Source of the DNA: DATGKD01 sp035294855
Lineage (GTDB): Bacteria > Actinomycetota > Acidimicrobiia > Acidimicrobiales > UBA8190
NCBI GenBank assembly: GCA_035294855.1
Contig: DATGKD010000240.1
Coordinates: 1-13,181 of the forward strand
Direction: 5' to 3'
DNA: 13,181 nucleotides
Under the pieces are notes generated by a model that worked only from the letters and a program-made list of their open reading frames with translations, was not told where the DNA came from and ran no database searches. Below are positions 6,608 to 13,181 of the stretch, piece by piece. A program made the translations under genes and the position numbers. Within the stretch, counting starts at the first letter, position 1. Each line of letters opens with the position of its first letter.

Positions 6608-7935
6608 GACGCCCCGGCCGATGCACGCGCCCGGGCGTCGAGCGCCGCCAAGGCGTCGCTCAGCGTCGGGTCGGGCGGCACGGGGCCGTCCAGGGCGAGC
6701 GCGGCCGCGGGGACGTGGGCGAGGTCGGCCTCGAACCGGGCGCGCCCCGCCAAAATGCTCTCGCGGGCGCCCACGCGACGCCCGCCGCGCATGACGGGCT
6801 CGAGCAGCGCGCCCGACCCCGGGGGCGCCGGTTCGCTCCGCAGGGCGAGGACGTCTCGTCCGCCGGCGGTGCGGAACACCTGCTTGGCCCCGGGGAGGCT
6901 GGCCTTGCCCGGTGAGAGCTTCACTGCCGGTCGCCCCGCGTACTCCACCAGCTTGTAGGCGGTGTCGAGGAACGGCGCGTCGGCCGACACGCCGATGCGG
7001 GTCCCGATCCCGACGGAGTCGACCGGGGCACCTTCGCGCACGAGGCGCGCCACGTCGTGTTCGTCGAGCCCGCCGGACACCAAGATGCGCACGCGCGAGA
7101 GCCCCGCGGCGTCGAGCGCGCGGCGCGCCTGGCGCGCCAGCGCGACGAGGTCGCCGCTGTCGATGCGCACCGCCGCGGGCCGCGGCGGGCCGGGCTCGTC
7201 GTCGATCTCGTTGATGACCTCGATCGCCCGGGCCACGCCGGTCATGGTGTCGTAGGTGTCGACGAGGAAGGTGACGGGTCCCGGCAGGTCGCGGGCGTAG
7301 GCGCGGAACGCGTCGATCTCGCGGGGAAACGCCTCGACGTAGGAATGCGCCATCGTGCCCACGGGCTGGAGCCCGTGGCGCCGGGCGGCTTCGACGTTGC
7401 TCGTTCCCGCGAACCCCACCAGTCCCGTCACCTTGGCGGCGGCAATGGCGGCCTCGGTCCCGTGGGTGCGCCGGAACCCGAACTCGACGAGCTCGACCCG
7501 CCCGGCGCCGGCCACGCGGCAGCGCGCCGCCTTCGATGCCAGGGCCGTCTGGAAGGTCACCTGGTTGAGCACGAGGGTCTCGACGAGTTGGGCCTCGGGG
7601 AGGGGCGCGGTCACCTCGAGCAGCGGCTCCCGTGCGTACACGACGCGCCCCTCGGGTACGGCCCACACGTCCCCGCTGAACCGGAACTCCGCGAAGGCCG
7701 CCAGTGCCGCCTCGTCGAAGCCGAGCCCGGCCAGGTAGGCGAGCTCGCCGGCGTCGAAGCGCAGCGCCCCGAGACGGTCGAGAGCGTCCTCGATCCCGGC
7801 GGCGACCAGGAACCCGCGCTCGGTGGGCAGCTCGCGCACGTACAGGCTGAAGGTGGCGGCGGCGCACATCTTCCGGCGCAGATAGCTGGCCGCCATGGTG
7901 AGCTCGTACAGGTCCGTGAGGAGCCCGCCGGTCAT
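6604..7935 (-). CDS. pncB: Nicotinate phosphoribosyltransferase
   Basis: Cytoplasmic enzyme of NAD salvage (Preiss-Handler pathway): nicotinate + PRPP + ATP -> nicotinate mononucleotide + PPi + ADP + Pi. Its 443 residues match the usual bacterial family length. Landmarks in order: LLTDLYELTMAASY (5-18), GFRRTHGTEAA (153-163), GTMAHSYVEAF (193-203) with H197 as the likely catalytic/phosphorylated histidine, DTYDT (226-230), RIDSGDL (257-263), SGGLDEHDV (287-295), GIGTRIGVSADAP (309-321) and VKLSPGKASLPGAKQVFR (338-355). The ATG at 7935 gives the standard MTGGLLTDLYELTM start. A GTG two codons upstream (7941) sits 5 nt after GGGAAGG and is an alternative; the longer open frame to 8079 is Arg/Gly-rich and unlike the family. 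It is first in a five-gene minus-strand operon, and its TGA overlaps the next ATG. No clear -10 box was found upstream. Confidence 0.94.
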   Translation of the reverse strand: MTGGLLTDLYELTMAASYLRRKMCAAATFSLYVRELPTERGFLVAAGIEDALDRLGALRFDAGELAYLAGLGFDEAALAAFAEFRFSGDVWAVPEGRVVYAREPLLEVTAPLPEAQLVETLVLNQVTFQTALASKAARCRVAGAGRVELVEFGFRRTHGTEAAIAAAKVTGLVGFAGTSNVEAARRHGLQPVGTMAHSYVEAFPREIDAFRAYARDLPGPVTFLVDTYDTMTGVARAIEVINEIDDEPGPPRPAAVRIDSGDLVALARQARRALDAAGLSRVRILVSGGLDEHDVARLVREGAPVDSVGIGTRIGVSADAPFLDTAYKLVEYAGRPAVKLSPGKASLPGAKQVFRTAGGRDVLALRSEPAPPGSGALLEPVMRGGRRVGARESILAGRARFEADLAHVPAAALALDGPVPPDPTLSDALAALDARARASAGAS

Positions 7936-7962
7936 CTCCACCGCCGCCTTCCCGCTCGAGCT

Positions 7963-8008
7963 CCCGCCACGTCGGCCCCGTTCTACTCCCGCCCGCCACG
8001 TCGGCCCC
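7963..8008. repeat. Perfect 17-bp direct repeat upstream of pncB
   Basis: CCCGCCACGTCGGCCCC occurs at 7963-7979 and 7992-8008, 29 bp start to start. It lies in the 161-bp gap between the divergent pncB and response-regulator genes, with the nearer copy 28 bp from the pncB ATG. Each copy contains the small partial palindrome around ACGT. It could be a two-site operator for a regulator of pncB or a chance duplication of a GC-rich segment. Confidence 0.6.
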
Positions 8009-8083
8009 CGACCCGGCCGGGGAACGGGGCGGGCTCGGCCGTGGCCACCCCGGCAGAACCACGTTCGGGGAGCGCCCAAGCCC

Positions 8084-8089
8084 TACGAT
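8084..8089 (+). promoter_or_regulatory. Candidate -10 box (TACGAT) of the response-regulator gene
   Basis: TACGAT ends seven bases before the GTG at 8097, placing the predicted transcription start exactly on that codon (leaderless). From the same start point the transcript would carry GGGGAG at 8103-8108, six bases before a second in-frame GTG at 8115, so initiation at either codon is possible. No convincing -35 hexamer was found. Confidence 0.5.
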
Positions 8090-8096
8090 CTCGGTC

Positions 8097-8474
8097 GTGT
8101 ACGGGGAGTCCGCAGTGGATGTCCTCGTCGTCGACGACGACGAGGACGTGCGGACGTCGGTCGCCGAGATCCTGCGACGGGCCGACCACACCGTCGCCGA
8201 GGCGGAGAACGGCGCGGTGGCGCTCTCGTGCCTGGAGGACATGGACGTCGCGGTCCTGGTCGTCGACGTGCGGATGCCCCGGCTCGACGGCCTGTCCCTG
8301 CTGCAGGCCCTCGAGCACCCGCCTCCGACGGTGCTGATCTCGGCCTACTTCGTCGACGACGACGTGCGCCAGAGCCTGGGCCCGAAGGTCGCGGCCTATC
8401 TGCGCAAGCCGTTCCGGCCCGAGCACCTGCTGGCGGCGGTCCACGTGGCGCTCGAGAGCCGCGACGCGATCTGA
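8097..8474 (+). CDS. Single-domain (receiver-only) response regulator
   Basis: 125 residues made only of a CheY-like receiver domain, a cytoplasmic phosphorelay protein. The acidic Mg-binding cluster is at D13-D15 in VLVVDDDED. The phospho-acceptor is D57 in VVDVRMPRLDG. The switch Ser is S82 (LISAY), the aromatic is Y101 and the lysine is K104 in LRKPF. All key residues are intact, so it should be phosphorylatable. There is no DNA-binding, enzymatic or other output domain, and no histidine kinase is in the window, so the partner is unknown. Start: GTG 8097 follows TACGAT by 7 nt (leaderless). GTG 8115 has GGGGAG at good spacing and gives the compact start VDVLVVDDDEDV, so the true N-terminus may be six residues shorter. 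It is divergent from pncB and 107 bp upstream of the aftD-like gene on the same strand. Confidence 0.88.
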   Translation: MYGESAVDVLVVDDDEDVRTSVAEILRRADHTVAEAENGAVALSCLEDMDVAVLVVDVRMPRLDGLSLLQALEHPPPTVLISAYFVDDDVRQSLGPKVAAYLRKPFRPEHLLAAVHVALESRDAI

Positions 8475-8498
8475 GCGCGAGCACCTCGGCCGGAGCGA

Positions 8499-8520
8499 AG
8501 GCGCGTGCGCGCCAGCGCCT
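8499..8520 (+). other. GC hairpin in the gap between the response regulator and aftD
   Basis: AGGCGC (8499-8504) and GCGCCT (8515-8520) are inverted around a 10-base loop that itself contains an overlapping inverted pair, GGCGCG/CGCGCC. There is no T-tract, so it is not a classical intrinsic terminator. It could be a weak attenuating structure 25 bp after the response-regulator stop, or coincidence. Confidence 0.25.
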
Positions 8521-8522
8521 CG

Positions 8523-8528
8523 TAGGCT
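8523..8528 (+). promoter_or_regulatory. Possible -10 box (TAGGCT) ahead of the aftD-like gene
   Basis: TAGGCT fits TANNNT and would give a leader of roughly 45-50 bases before the ATG at 8582. No -35 element and no Shine-Dalgarno are visible. The alternative is read-through from the response-regulator promoter across the 107-bp gap. Confidence 0.25.
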
Positions 8529-8581
8529 TCCGCCCGCCGCGCACCCGGGACCGCGACGCGGGCGCGCCGTCGAACCTCGTC

Positions 8582-11500
8582 ATGCTCTTCAGGCCGACCC
8601 GTCCCACCGTCGGTGCGCACGTCCGGTCGAGCCGGCGGCGCACGGCCGCCGCCTGGCTGGCACACGGTCTTCTGGCGGCCGTTGCCTACGTCCCGCTCGT
8701 GCGCACGGCTCCAGGCGTGGTGGGCGCGGACACGAAGGCGTATCTCTACCTCGACCCGACTCGCCTTCTCTCCCAGGCCGCGTCGATGTGGAACCCGGAC
8801 GTGTTCATGGGGACGGTCACCCACGAGAACATCGGCTATCTCCTGCCGATGGGCCCCTGGTTCGCCTTTTGGCATGTGGTCGGCCTGCCCACGTGGCTGG
8901 CCCAGCGTCTGTGGACGGGCAGCCTGTTGTTCCTGGCCGGCGCGGGCGTCCTGTTCATGCTCCGCACGATCGGGATGACGACGTCGTCGGCCACGGGGCT
9001 GGGGGCGATCGTCGGCGCCCTGGCCTACATGCTGTCGCCCTACGTCATGCAGTACGAGGCGCGCGAGTCGGTCCTCCTGTTGCCGTGGGTCGGGCTGCCG
9101 TGGATGGTGGGGCTCGTGGCCCGCGCCCTGCGCCAGGGGGGCTGGCGGTATCCGGCGCTGTTCGCCTTGGTCGTGGCCCTCGTGGGGAGCACGAACGCGC
9201 CGTCGTTGCTGCTCGTCGGCGTCGGGCCGCTGCTGTGGGTCCTGTGGGAGCTCGCCACCCGGCGCGTCGGCGTGATGCGTGCCGTCACCACCGTCGTGAA
9301 GATCGGCGTGCTCGGTGCCGGGGTGTCGCTGTGGTGGCTGTCCGGGCTCGTGATCGAGGCCGCCTACCTCAACAACATCCTGCGCTACACCGAGTCGATC
9401 CCCACCGTCACCCGCACCACCGTCGCGTCGGAGACGCTGCGGGGGCTCGGCTACTGGTTCTTCTACGGCGTCGACAAGCTCGGGCTCTACCTGCCGATGT
9501 CGGCCGCGTACATGACGAGCCTGTGGCTGATCGTCGTCAGCTTCGCCGTCCCGGCAGCGGGATTCTTGGCGGCGTTCGTGGTCCGCTGGCGCAACCGCGC
9601 CTACTTCGTCGCGCTCGTCCTCGTCGGCATGGTGCTGGCCGTCGCCGCCCATCCCCTGTCGAACCCCACGCCGGTCGGCCGGCTCATCCGGTCGGGCGCG
9701 GTCGGCTCGAACATCGGCCTGGGGCTGCGGAGCACCAACCGCGCCACGCCGCTCGTCATCCTCGGGACCGCCGTCCTCCTGGGCGCGGCGGTGGCCGCCC
9801 TGGCGCGCCGCTGGCGGGCGGCCGGTGCGGTGACCGCGGTGGCGGCCGCGGGCCTGGTGGCAGCCGACGTGCCCGCGCTGTGGACCGGGCAGTTCGTGGC
9901 GTCCAACCTGAGCCGCCCCGAGCAGGTCCCCTCGTATTGGTCGCAGGCCGCGGGGTACCTCGACCGACAGCCGGGCGCGGCGTCGACGCGGGTGCTGACC
10001 GAGCCCGGCATCGACTTCGCCGCGTACCGGTGGGGAACGACCCTCGACTCCGTCCTGCCCGGCCTCATGACGCGTCCCGAGGTCGAGCGTGAGGTGGTGC
10101 CCTACGGCTCGGCCGGAGCGGCCAACCTCCTCACCGCTCTCGACGAGGAGGTCCAGTCGGGTGCCCTCGACCCCTCCGCGCTCGCGCCCATGGCCCGTCT
10201 CATGAGCGCGGGCGACGTCGTGGTCCAGTCCGACCTCCAGTACGAGCGGTACAACACGCCGCGGCCCCGGGCGTTCTGGCAGGTGCTCACCCCGCCGCCG
10301 GCGGGGCTCGGCGCGCCGAAGGGGTTCGGTCCCCCGTCGGCCACGGCCGGCCCCGCCACGAAGTACCCCCTCATCGACGAGACCGAGCTCGGCCTGCCGC
10401 ACAACGCTGCGTACCCGCCGCCGGTCGCGGTCTTCCCGGTGGCCGGCGCCCGGCCGATCCTCCGCACCGAGGGCGCGTCGACCCCGATGTTGGTGGACGG
10501 TGACGGCAGCGGGCTCGTGGCGGCCGCCGGATCCGGGCTCCTCGACGGTCAGGCGACCGTCCTCTACGCGCCGTCGTACGCGGGCGACCCTTCGGGACTG
10601 CAACGCGAGCTGGCCGCGGGCGCCGACTTGGTCGTCACCGACTCCAACCGCCGGCGCGCCGAGCAGGTGGGAACGGTGCGCGAGAACTTCGGCTCCACCG
10701 AGACCGCCGGCGAGCAGCCGCTCGTGGCCGACACGCGCGATGTCCGCACGTCGATCTTCCCGGGCCAGGCGGGCGACGACGCTCGTACCGTCGCCGAGCA
10801 GCTGGGCGTGGCGAGCGTCCGGGCGAGCGGCTACGGCAACCCCCTCACCTACGCGCCCGAGGACCGGGCCGACCGGGCCATGGACGGCGACCTCCGCACC
10901 GCGTGGGCTGCGGGCGCGTTCGACAACCCGGTGGGCCAGTACCTGCGCGTCACGTTGACGCATCAGATCACCGCCGACCACGTCAACCTGGTCCAGCCCC
11001 TGTACGGCCCGCGCAACCGCTGGATCACCCGGGTCACGCTGCGCTTCGACGGGCGCGATCCGGTCACCGTCGCCCTGGGGTCCCTGTCGCGCACCTCATC
11101 GGGCCAAACGGTGTCGTTCGGTGCGCGCTCGTTCACGACGCTGCAGATCACCGTCGACGCCACCAACATCGGCCGGCGAGCGTCCTACAACGGCATGTCC
11201 GGCGTCGGCTTCGCCGAGGTGCGGATCCCGCACCAGCAGGTCGACGAGGTGCTGCGCATGCCCGCGGACCTCGTGACCGCGGCGGGGGCGAAGTCGGCGG
11301 GGCATCGCCTCACGTTCGTCATGACGCGCGACCGCACCGCGCCCGTCCCCCCGCGCACCGACCCCGAGACCGACATCGCCCGGTTCTTCACCGTCCCGAC
11401 GCCACGCGCCTTCTCCGTCAGTGGCACGGCCGCGCTGTCGTCGCTCGTGCCCGACGACGTCGTCGACCGTCTCCTGGGCACCACCACCCCGGGTGTGGTG

Positions 11501-13078
11501 GCGTACTCCTCGGGCCGGCTGCCGGGCTCGCTCGCCTCCCGCGCGTCCGCGACGCTCGACGGCAACCTCGCCACCGCGTGGAGCCCGGGGCTCGGTCCCC
11601 AAGACGGCAACTGGCTCGAGTACGACCTGACCCGCCCGTTGTCGTTCGACCACATGGCCCTCACCCTCGTCACCGACGGCCGCCATTCCGTGGCGCGCAC
11701 GGTCACCGTCACGGCCGGAGGCGAGAGCCGTACCGTCGACATCCCGGCACTCCCCGACCTGGCCCCGCAATGGGCCACCCAGACCGTCGATCTGTCGTTC
11801 GCTCCCCTCAAGGGGAACGCCGTGCGGGTCACCTTCGACTCGGTGCGGCCGGTGAGCGACGTCGACTACTACTCCGACACGCGCGTCGAGTTGCCCATCG
11901 GCGTGGCGGAGGTGTCCATCCCCGGCATGCCCCACGCGGCGGCACCCCCTGTCCAGATCCCCTCGACGTGCCGCAGCGACCTGCTCACCATCGACGGCCG
12001 TCCGGTGCCGGTGAGCCTGTCGGGCTCGTACACGACCGCGCAGTCGCTCGGCGCCCTTTCGGTCCGTCAATGCGGCCCGGCCGCGAACGGGGTTTCGCTC
12101 GGTGCGGGCCCCCACGAGCTGCAGACCGAGCCCGGCTACACCCCGAACGTCGACGTGGACGTCAACAGCCTGGTGCTCGACTCGGCTCCGTCGGGTGGCG
12201 CCGATCCGACGACGCCGTCGGGGCGTGTGGCGGCCGCCCGGTCCGGGACCGCGCCCATCTTGCGTGTGGTGAGCACGAGCGCCACCTCCGCGAAGGTGGT
12301 TGTCCGACACCCCACCGGTCCGTTCTGGATGGTGTTGGGCGAGAGCACCAACAGCGGGTGGCACGCCACCACGCAGGGCGGCGCCGACCTGGGCCCGCCG
12401 CACCTCGTCGACGGCTATGCGAACGGTTGGCTCGTGACGCCGGCCGCCATCGCGAAGGGCGCGGCCGCCCACGACGTGGTGATCAACCTCGAATGGACCC
12501 CGCAGCGCGACGTCTGGGCCGCGCTGATCGTCTCTGCCACCGTGCTCGTCACGTGCTTGGTCCTGGCGCTGTGGCCACGCCGGCTCCGGCGCCGCGCCGG
12601 GGAGAGCGACAACGAGCTGCCCGCGCTGGCCTCGCCGCTGTCGTCGGGCGGCCACCGTCCCGGCTGGCGCGCGCTGGTCGTCGCCCCCCTCGTGGCCGGT
12701 GGGGTGGCGGGCGCCGTCTTCCTGCCGGTCGCCGGGATACCGGTGGCGGTCCTGACCCTCGCCGCGCTCCTGTGGCGGCACGGGCGGCTGTTCGTCACCG
12801 CCGGCTGCATCGGGCTGGCGGTGGCGGTGGACTGGATCGTCACCCGGTCGCAGGCCCACAACCACTTCGTCGCCGAATTCGGCTGGCCGGCGCATTTCGA
12901 GACGGCGGGGCGCGTGGCGTGGCTGGCCGTCGTGCTGCTCGTCGCCGACGCCATCGTGCAAGTCGTACGAGACCCGGCCCCGTGGCGCGCCGCGGGCTCC
13001 GAGGCGACCGCGGGCGACCCCGACACGGCGGCGGCGTCACCGCCGGTGCGGCGCGGCCGCCATTTCCGCCGGCGCTGA
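8582..13078 (+). CDS. aftD: AftD-like alpha-(1->3)-arabinofuranosyltransferase (GT-C, DUF3367)
   Basis: 1498-residue polytopic membrane glycosyltransferase. In mycobacteria AftD transfers arabinofuranose from decaprenyl-phospho-arabinose to make alpha-1,3 branches in arabinogalactan and lipoarabinomannan. The N-terminal GT-C part (about 20-440) has many helices. The first extracytoplasmic loop holds VVGADTKAYLYLDP (46-59), with D50 the candidate catalytic aspartate. A large extracytoplasmic region follows, with two coagulation-factor-5/8-like carbohydrate-binding modules: about 750-895 (DRAMDGDLRTAWAAG; VGQYLRVTL) and about 973-1116 (ATLDGNLATAWSPG; DGNWLEYDL). About four C-terminal helices lie between 1310 and 1462. 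It is slightly longer than the ~1400-residue M. tuberculosis protein. The ATG at 8582 is the only credible start: the same frame stays open far upstream but overlaps the response regulator out of frame and has no start codon in the gap. The exact acceptor in this organism is unknown; family membership is strong. Confidence 0.87.
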   Translation: MLFRPTRPTVGAHVRSSRRRTAAAWLAHGLLAAVAYVPLVRTAPGVVGADTKAYLYLDPTRLLSQAASMWNPDVFMGTVTHENIGYLLPMGPWFAFWHVVGLPTWLAQRLWTGSLLFLAGAGVLFMLRTIGMTTSSATGLGAIVGALAYMLSPYVMQYEARESVLLLPWVGLPWMVGLVARALRQGGWRYPALFALVVALVGSTNAPSLLLVGVGPLLWVLWELATRRVGVMRAVTTVVKIGVLGAGVSLWWLSGLVIEAAYLNNILRYTESIPTVTRTTVASETLRGLGYWFFYGVDKLGLYLPMSAAYMTSLWLIVVSFAVPAAGFLAAFVVRWRNRAYFVALVLVGMVLAVAAHPLSNPTPVGRLIRSGAVGSNIGLGLRSTNRATPLVILGTAVLLGAAVAALARRWRAAGAVTAVAAAGLVAADVPALWTGQFVASNLSRPEQVPSYWSQAAGYLDRQPGAASTRVLTEPGIDFAAYRWGTTLDSVLPGLMTRPEVEREVVPYGSAGAANLLTALDEEVQSGALDPSALAPMARLMSAGDVVVQSDLQYERYNTPRPRAFWQVLTPPPAGLGAPKGFGPPSATAGPATKYPLIDETELGLPHNAAYPPPVAVFPVAGARPILRTEGASTPMLVDGDGSGLVAAAGSGLLDGQATVLYAPSYAGDPSGLQRELAAGADLVVTDSNRRRAEQVGTVRENFGSTETAGEQPLVADTRDVRTSIFPGQAGDDARTVAEQLGVASVRASGYGNPLTYAPEDRADRAMDGDLRTAWAAGAFDNPVGQYLRVTLTHQITADHVNLVQPLYGPRNRWITRVTLRFDGRDPVTVALGSLSRTSSGQTVSFGARSFTTLQITVDATNIGRRASYNGMSGVGFAEVRIPHQQVDEVLRMPADLVTAAGAKSAGHRLTFVMTRDRTAPVPPRTDPETDIARFFTVPTPRAFSVSGTAALSSLVPDDVVDRLLGTTTPGVVAYSSGRLPGSLASRASATLDGNLATAWSPGLGPQDGNWLEYDLTRPLSFDHMALTLVTDGRHSVARTVTVTAGGESRTVDIPALPDLAPQWATQTVDLSFAPLKGNAVRVTFDSVRPVSDVDYYSDTRVELPIGVAEVSIPGMPHAAAPPVQIPSTCRSDLLTIDGRPVPVSLSGSYTTAQSLGALSVRQCGPAANGVSLGAGPHELQTEPGYTPNVDVDVNSLVLDSAPSGGADPTTPSGRVAAARSGTAPILRVVSTSATSAKVVVRHPTGPFWMVLGESTNSGWHATTQGGADLGPPHLVDGYANGWLVTPAAIAKGAAAHDVVINLEWTPQRDVWAALIVSATVLVTCLVLALWPRRLRRRAGESDNELPALASPLSSGGHRPGWRALVVAPLVAGGVAGAVFLPVAGIPVAVLTLAALLWRHGRLFVTAGCIGLAVAVDWIVTRSQAHNHFVAEFGWPAHFETAGRVAWLAVVLLVADAIVQVVRDPAPWRAAGSEATAGDPDTAAASPPVRRGRHFRRR

Positions 13079-13093
13079 CGAGGAACGTCGACC

Positions 13094-13181
13094 ATGGAGG
13101 CGACGAGGCCGCGCGGCACCGCGAGACGATGGTTCGCCCGGCCGGCCCGCGGGGGCGAGCACGAAGTGGCGCGTCCCCGCC
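13094..13181 (+). CDS. Probable 5' end of a further gene (cut by the right edge)
   Basis: An ATG at 13094 lies 15 bases after the aftD stop and is preceded by GAGGA at 13080-13084 with a 9-base spacer. The 29 visible codons (MEATRPRGTARRWFARPARG...) remain open to the edge and are Arg-rich. That could be the cytoplasmic lead of a membrane or exported protein, but it is also common in GC-rich noise. If real, the spacing suggests co-transcription with aftD. No function can be assigned. Confidence 0.4.
   Translation, partial: MEATRPRGTARRWFARPARGGEHEVARPR

Noticed and set aside
6540..6794. Plus-strand frame with a repeated PLRTA peptide across the minisatellite
   Set aside because: It is the mirror of the ywaF-like coding repeat, runs into Arg-rich noise opposite pncB, and has no supporting promoter or ribosome-binding site.
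7936..8079. Longer pncB N-terminus starting at 8079
   Set aside because: The extra 48 residues are Arg/Gly/Pro-rich, unlike the family, cover the 17-bp repeats, and the canonical start MTGGLLTDLYELTM is at 7935.
6608..8242. Extension of the ywaF-like frame upstream through the pncB gene
   Set aside because: That stretch is an out-of-frame shadow of pncB. The ATGA overlap at 6604-6607 and the start of family similarity fix the start at 6607.
7895..8581. Upstream extension of the aftD frame back to 7895, which would make a 1727-residue protein
   Set aside because: The extension is Arg/Gly-rich, overlaps the whole response-regulator gene in another frame, and no start codon exists in frame in the gap. 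AftD proteins begin near the first membrane helix as at 8582.
8396..10981. An 861-codon minus-strand open frame opposite aftD
   Set aside because: It is a shadow frame: the translation is repetitive Arg/Gly/His/Asp text without recognisable domains, and it lies wholly opposite a well-supported transmembrane glycosyltransferase.

Overview
The window is very GC-rich, densely coded DNA from a high-GC actinobacterium. I infer a member of the Acidimicrobiia or a close relative. The reasons are the six C-terminal repeats of the YWLVASDGGVFAFG type in the protein at 634-3159, an AftD-type arabinofuranosyltransferase, and first genes that start 6-9 nt after a TANNNT -10 box (leaderless or nearly leaderless architecture). 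I see no rRNA, tRNA, CRISPR array, insertion sequence or phage gene.

Layout. (1) 1-571, minus: 5' part of a Gfo/Idh/MocA-family NAD(P)-dependent oxidoreductase whose 3' end lies beyond the left edge. (2) 572-633: a 62-bp divergent promoter region. (3) 634-3159, plus: a large exported protein with an FG-GAP/PQQ-like beta-propeller region and six ~42-residue C-terminal repeats. (4) 3192-7935, minus: a tightly packed operon transcribed pncB (nicotinate phosphoribosyltransferase) -> YwaF/TIGR02206-type membrane protein -> MFS transporter -> nitroreductase-family flavoprotein -> unrecognised 162-residue protein. Three junctions are 4-bp ATGA or GTGA overlaps. The fourth is bridged by a 13-codon reading frame whose start overlaps the stop before it and whose stop overlaps the next ATG. 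(5) 7936-8096: a divergent intergenic region with a perfect 17-bp direct repeat. (6) 8097-8474, plus: a receiver-only response regulator. (7) 8582-13078, plus: a 1498-residue AftD-like GT-C glycosyltransferase. (8) 13094 to the right edge: probable start of another plus-strand gene.

How the parts may work together. The minus-strand operon begins with the NAD-salvage enzyme that turns nicotinate into nicotinate mononucleotide, so a niacin/NAD theme is plausible: the MFS protein could move a small metabolite such as a pyridine, and the flavin enzyme would consume NAD(P)H. The substrates of the transporter and the nitroreductase cannot be read from the sequence. The AftD homologue and the exported propeller protein both act at or outside the membrane and point to a complex, possibly arabinan-containing, envelope. 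The receiver protein lies 107 bp upstream of aftD on the same strand, with no kinase or output domain in view.

The least ordinary signals are the micro-ORF translational bridge, the in-frame 15-bp minisatellite just inside the ywaF-like gene, the 17-bp repeat upstream of pncB, and the recently homogenised 126-bp repeats of the exported protein.
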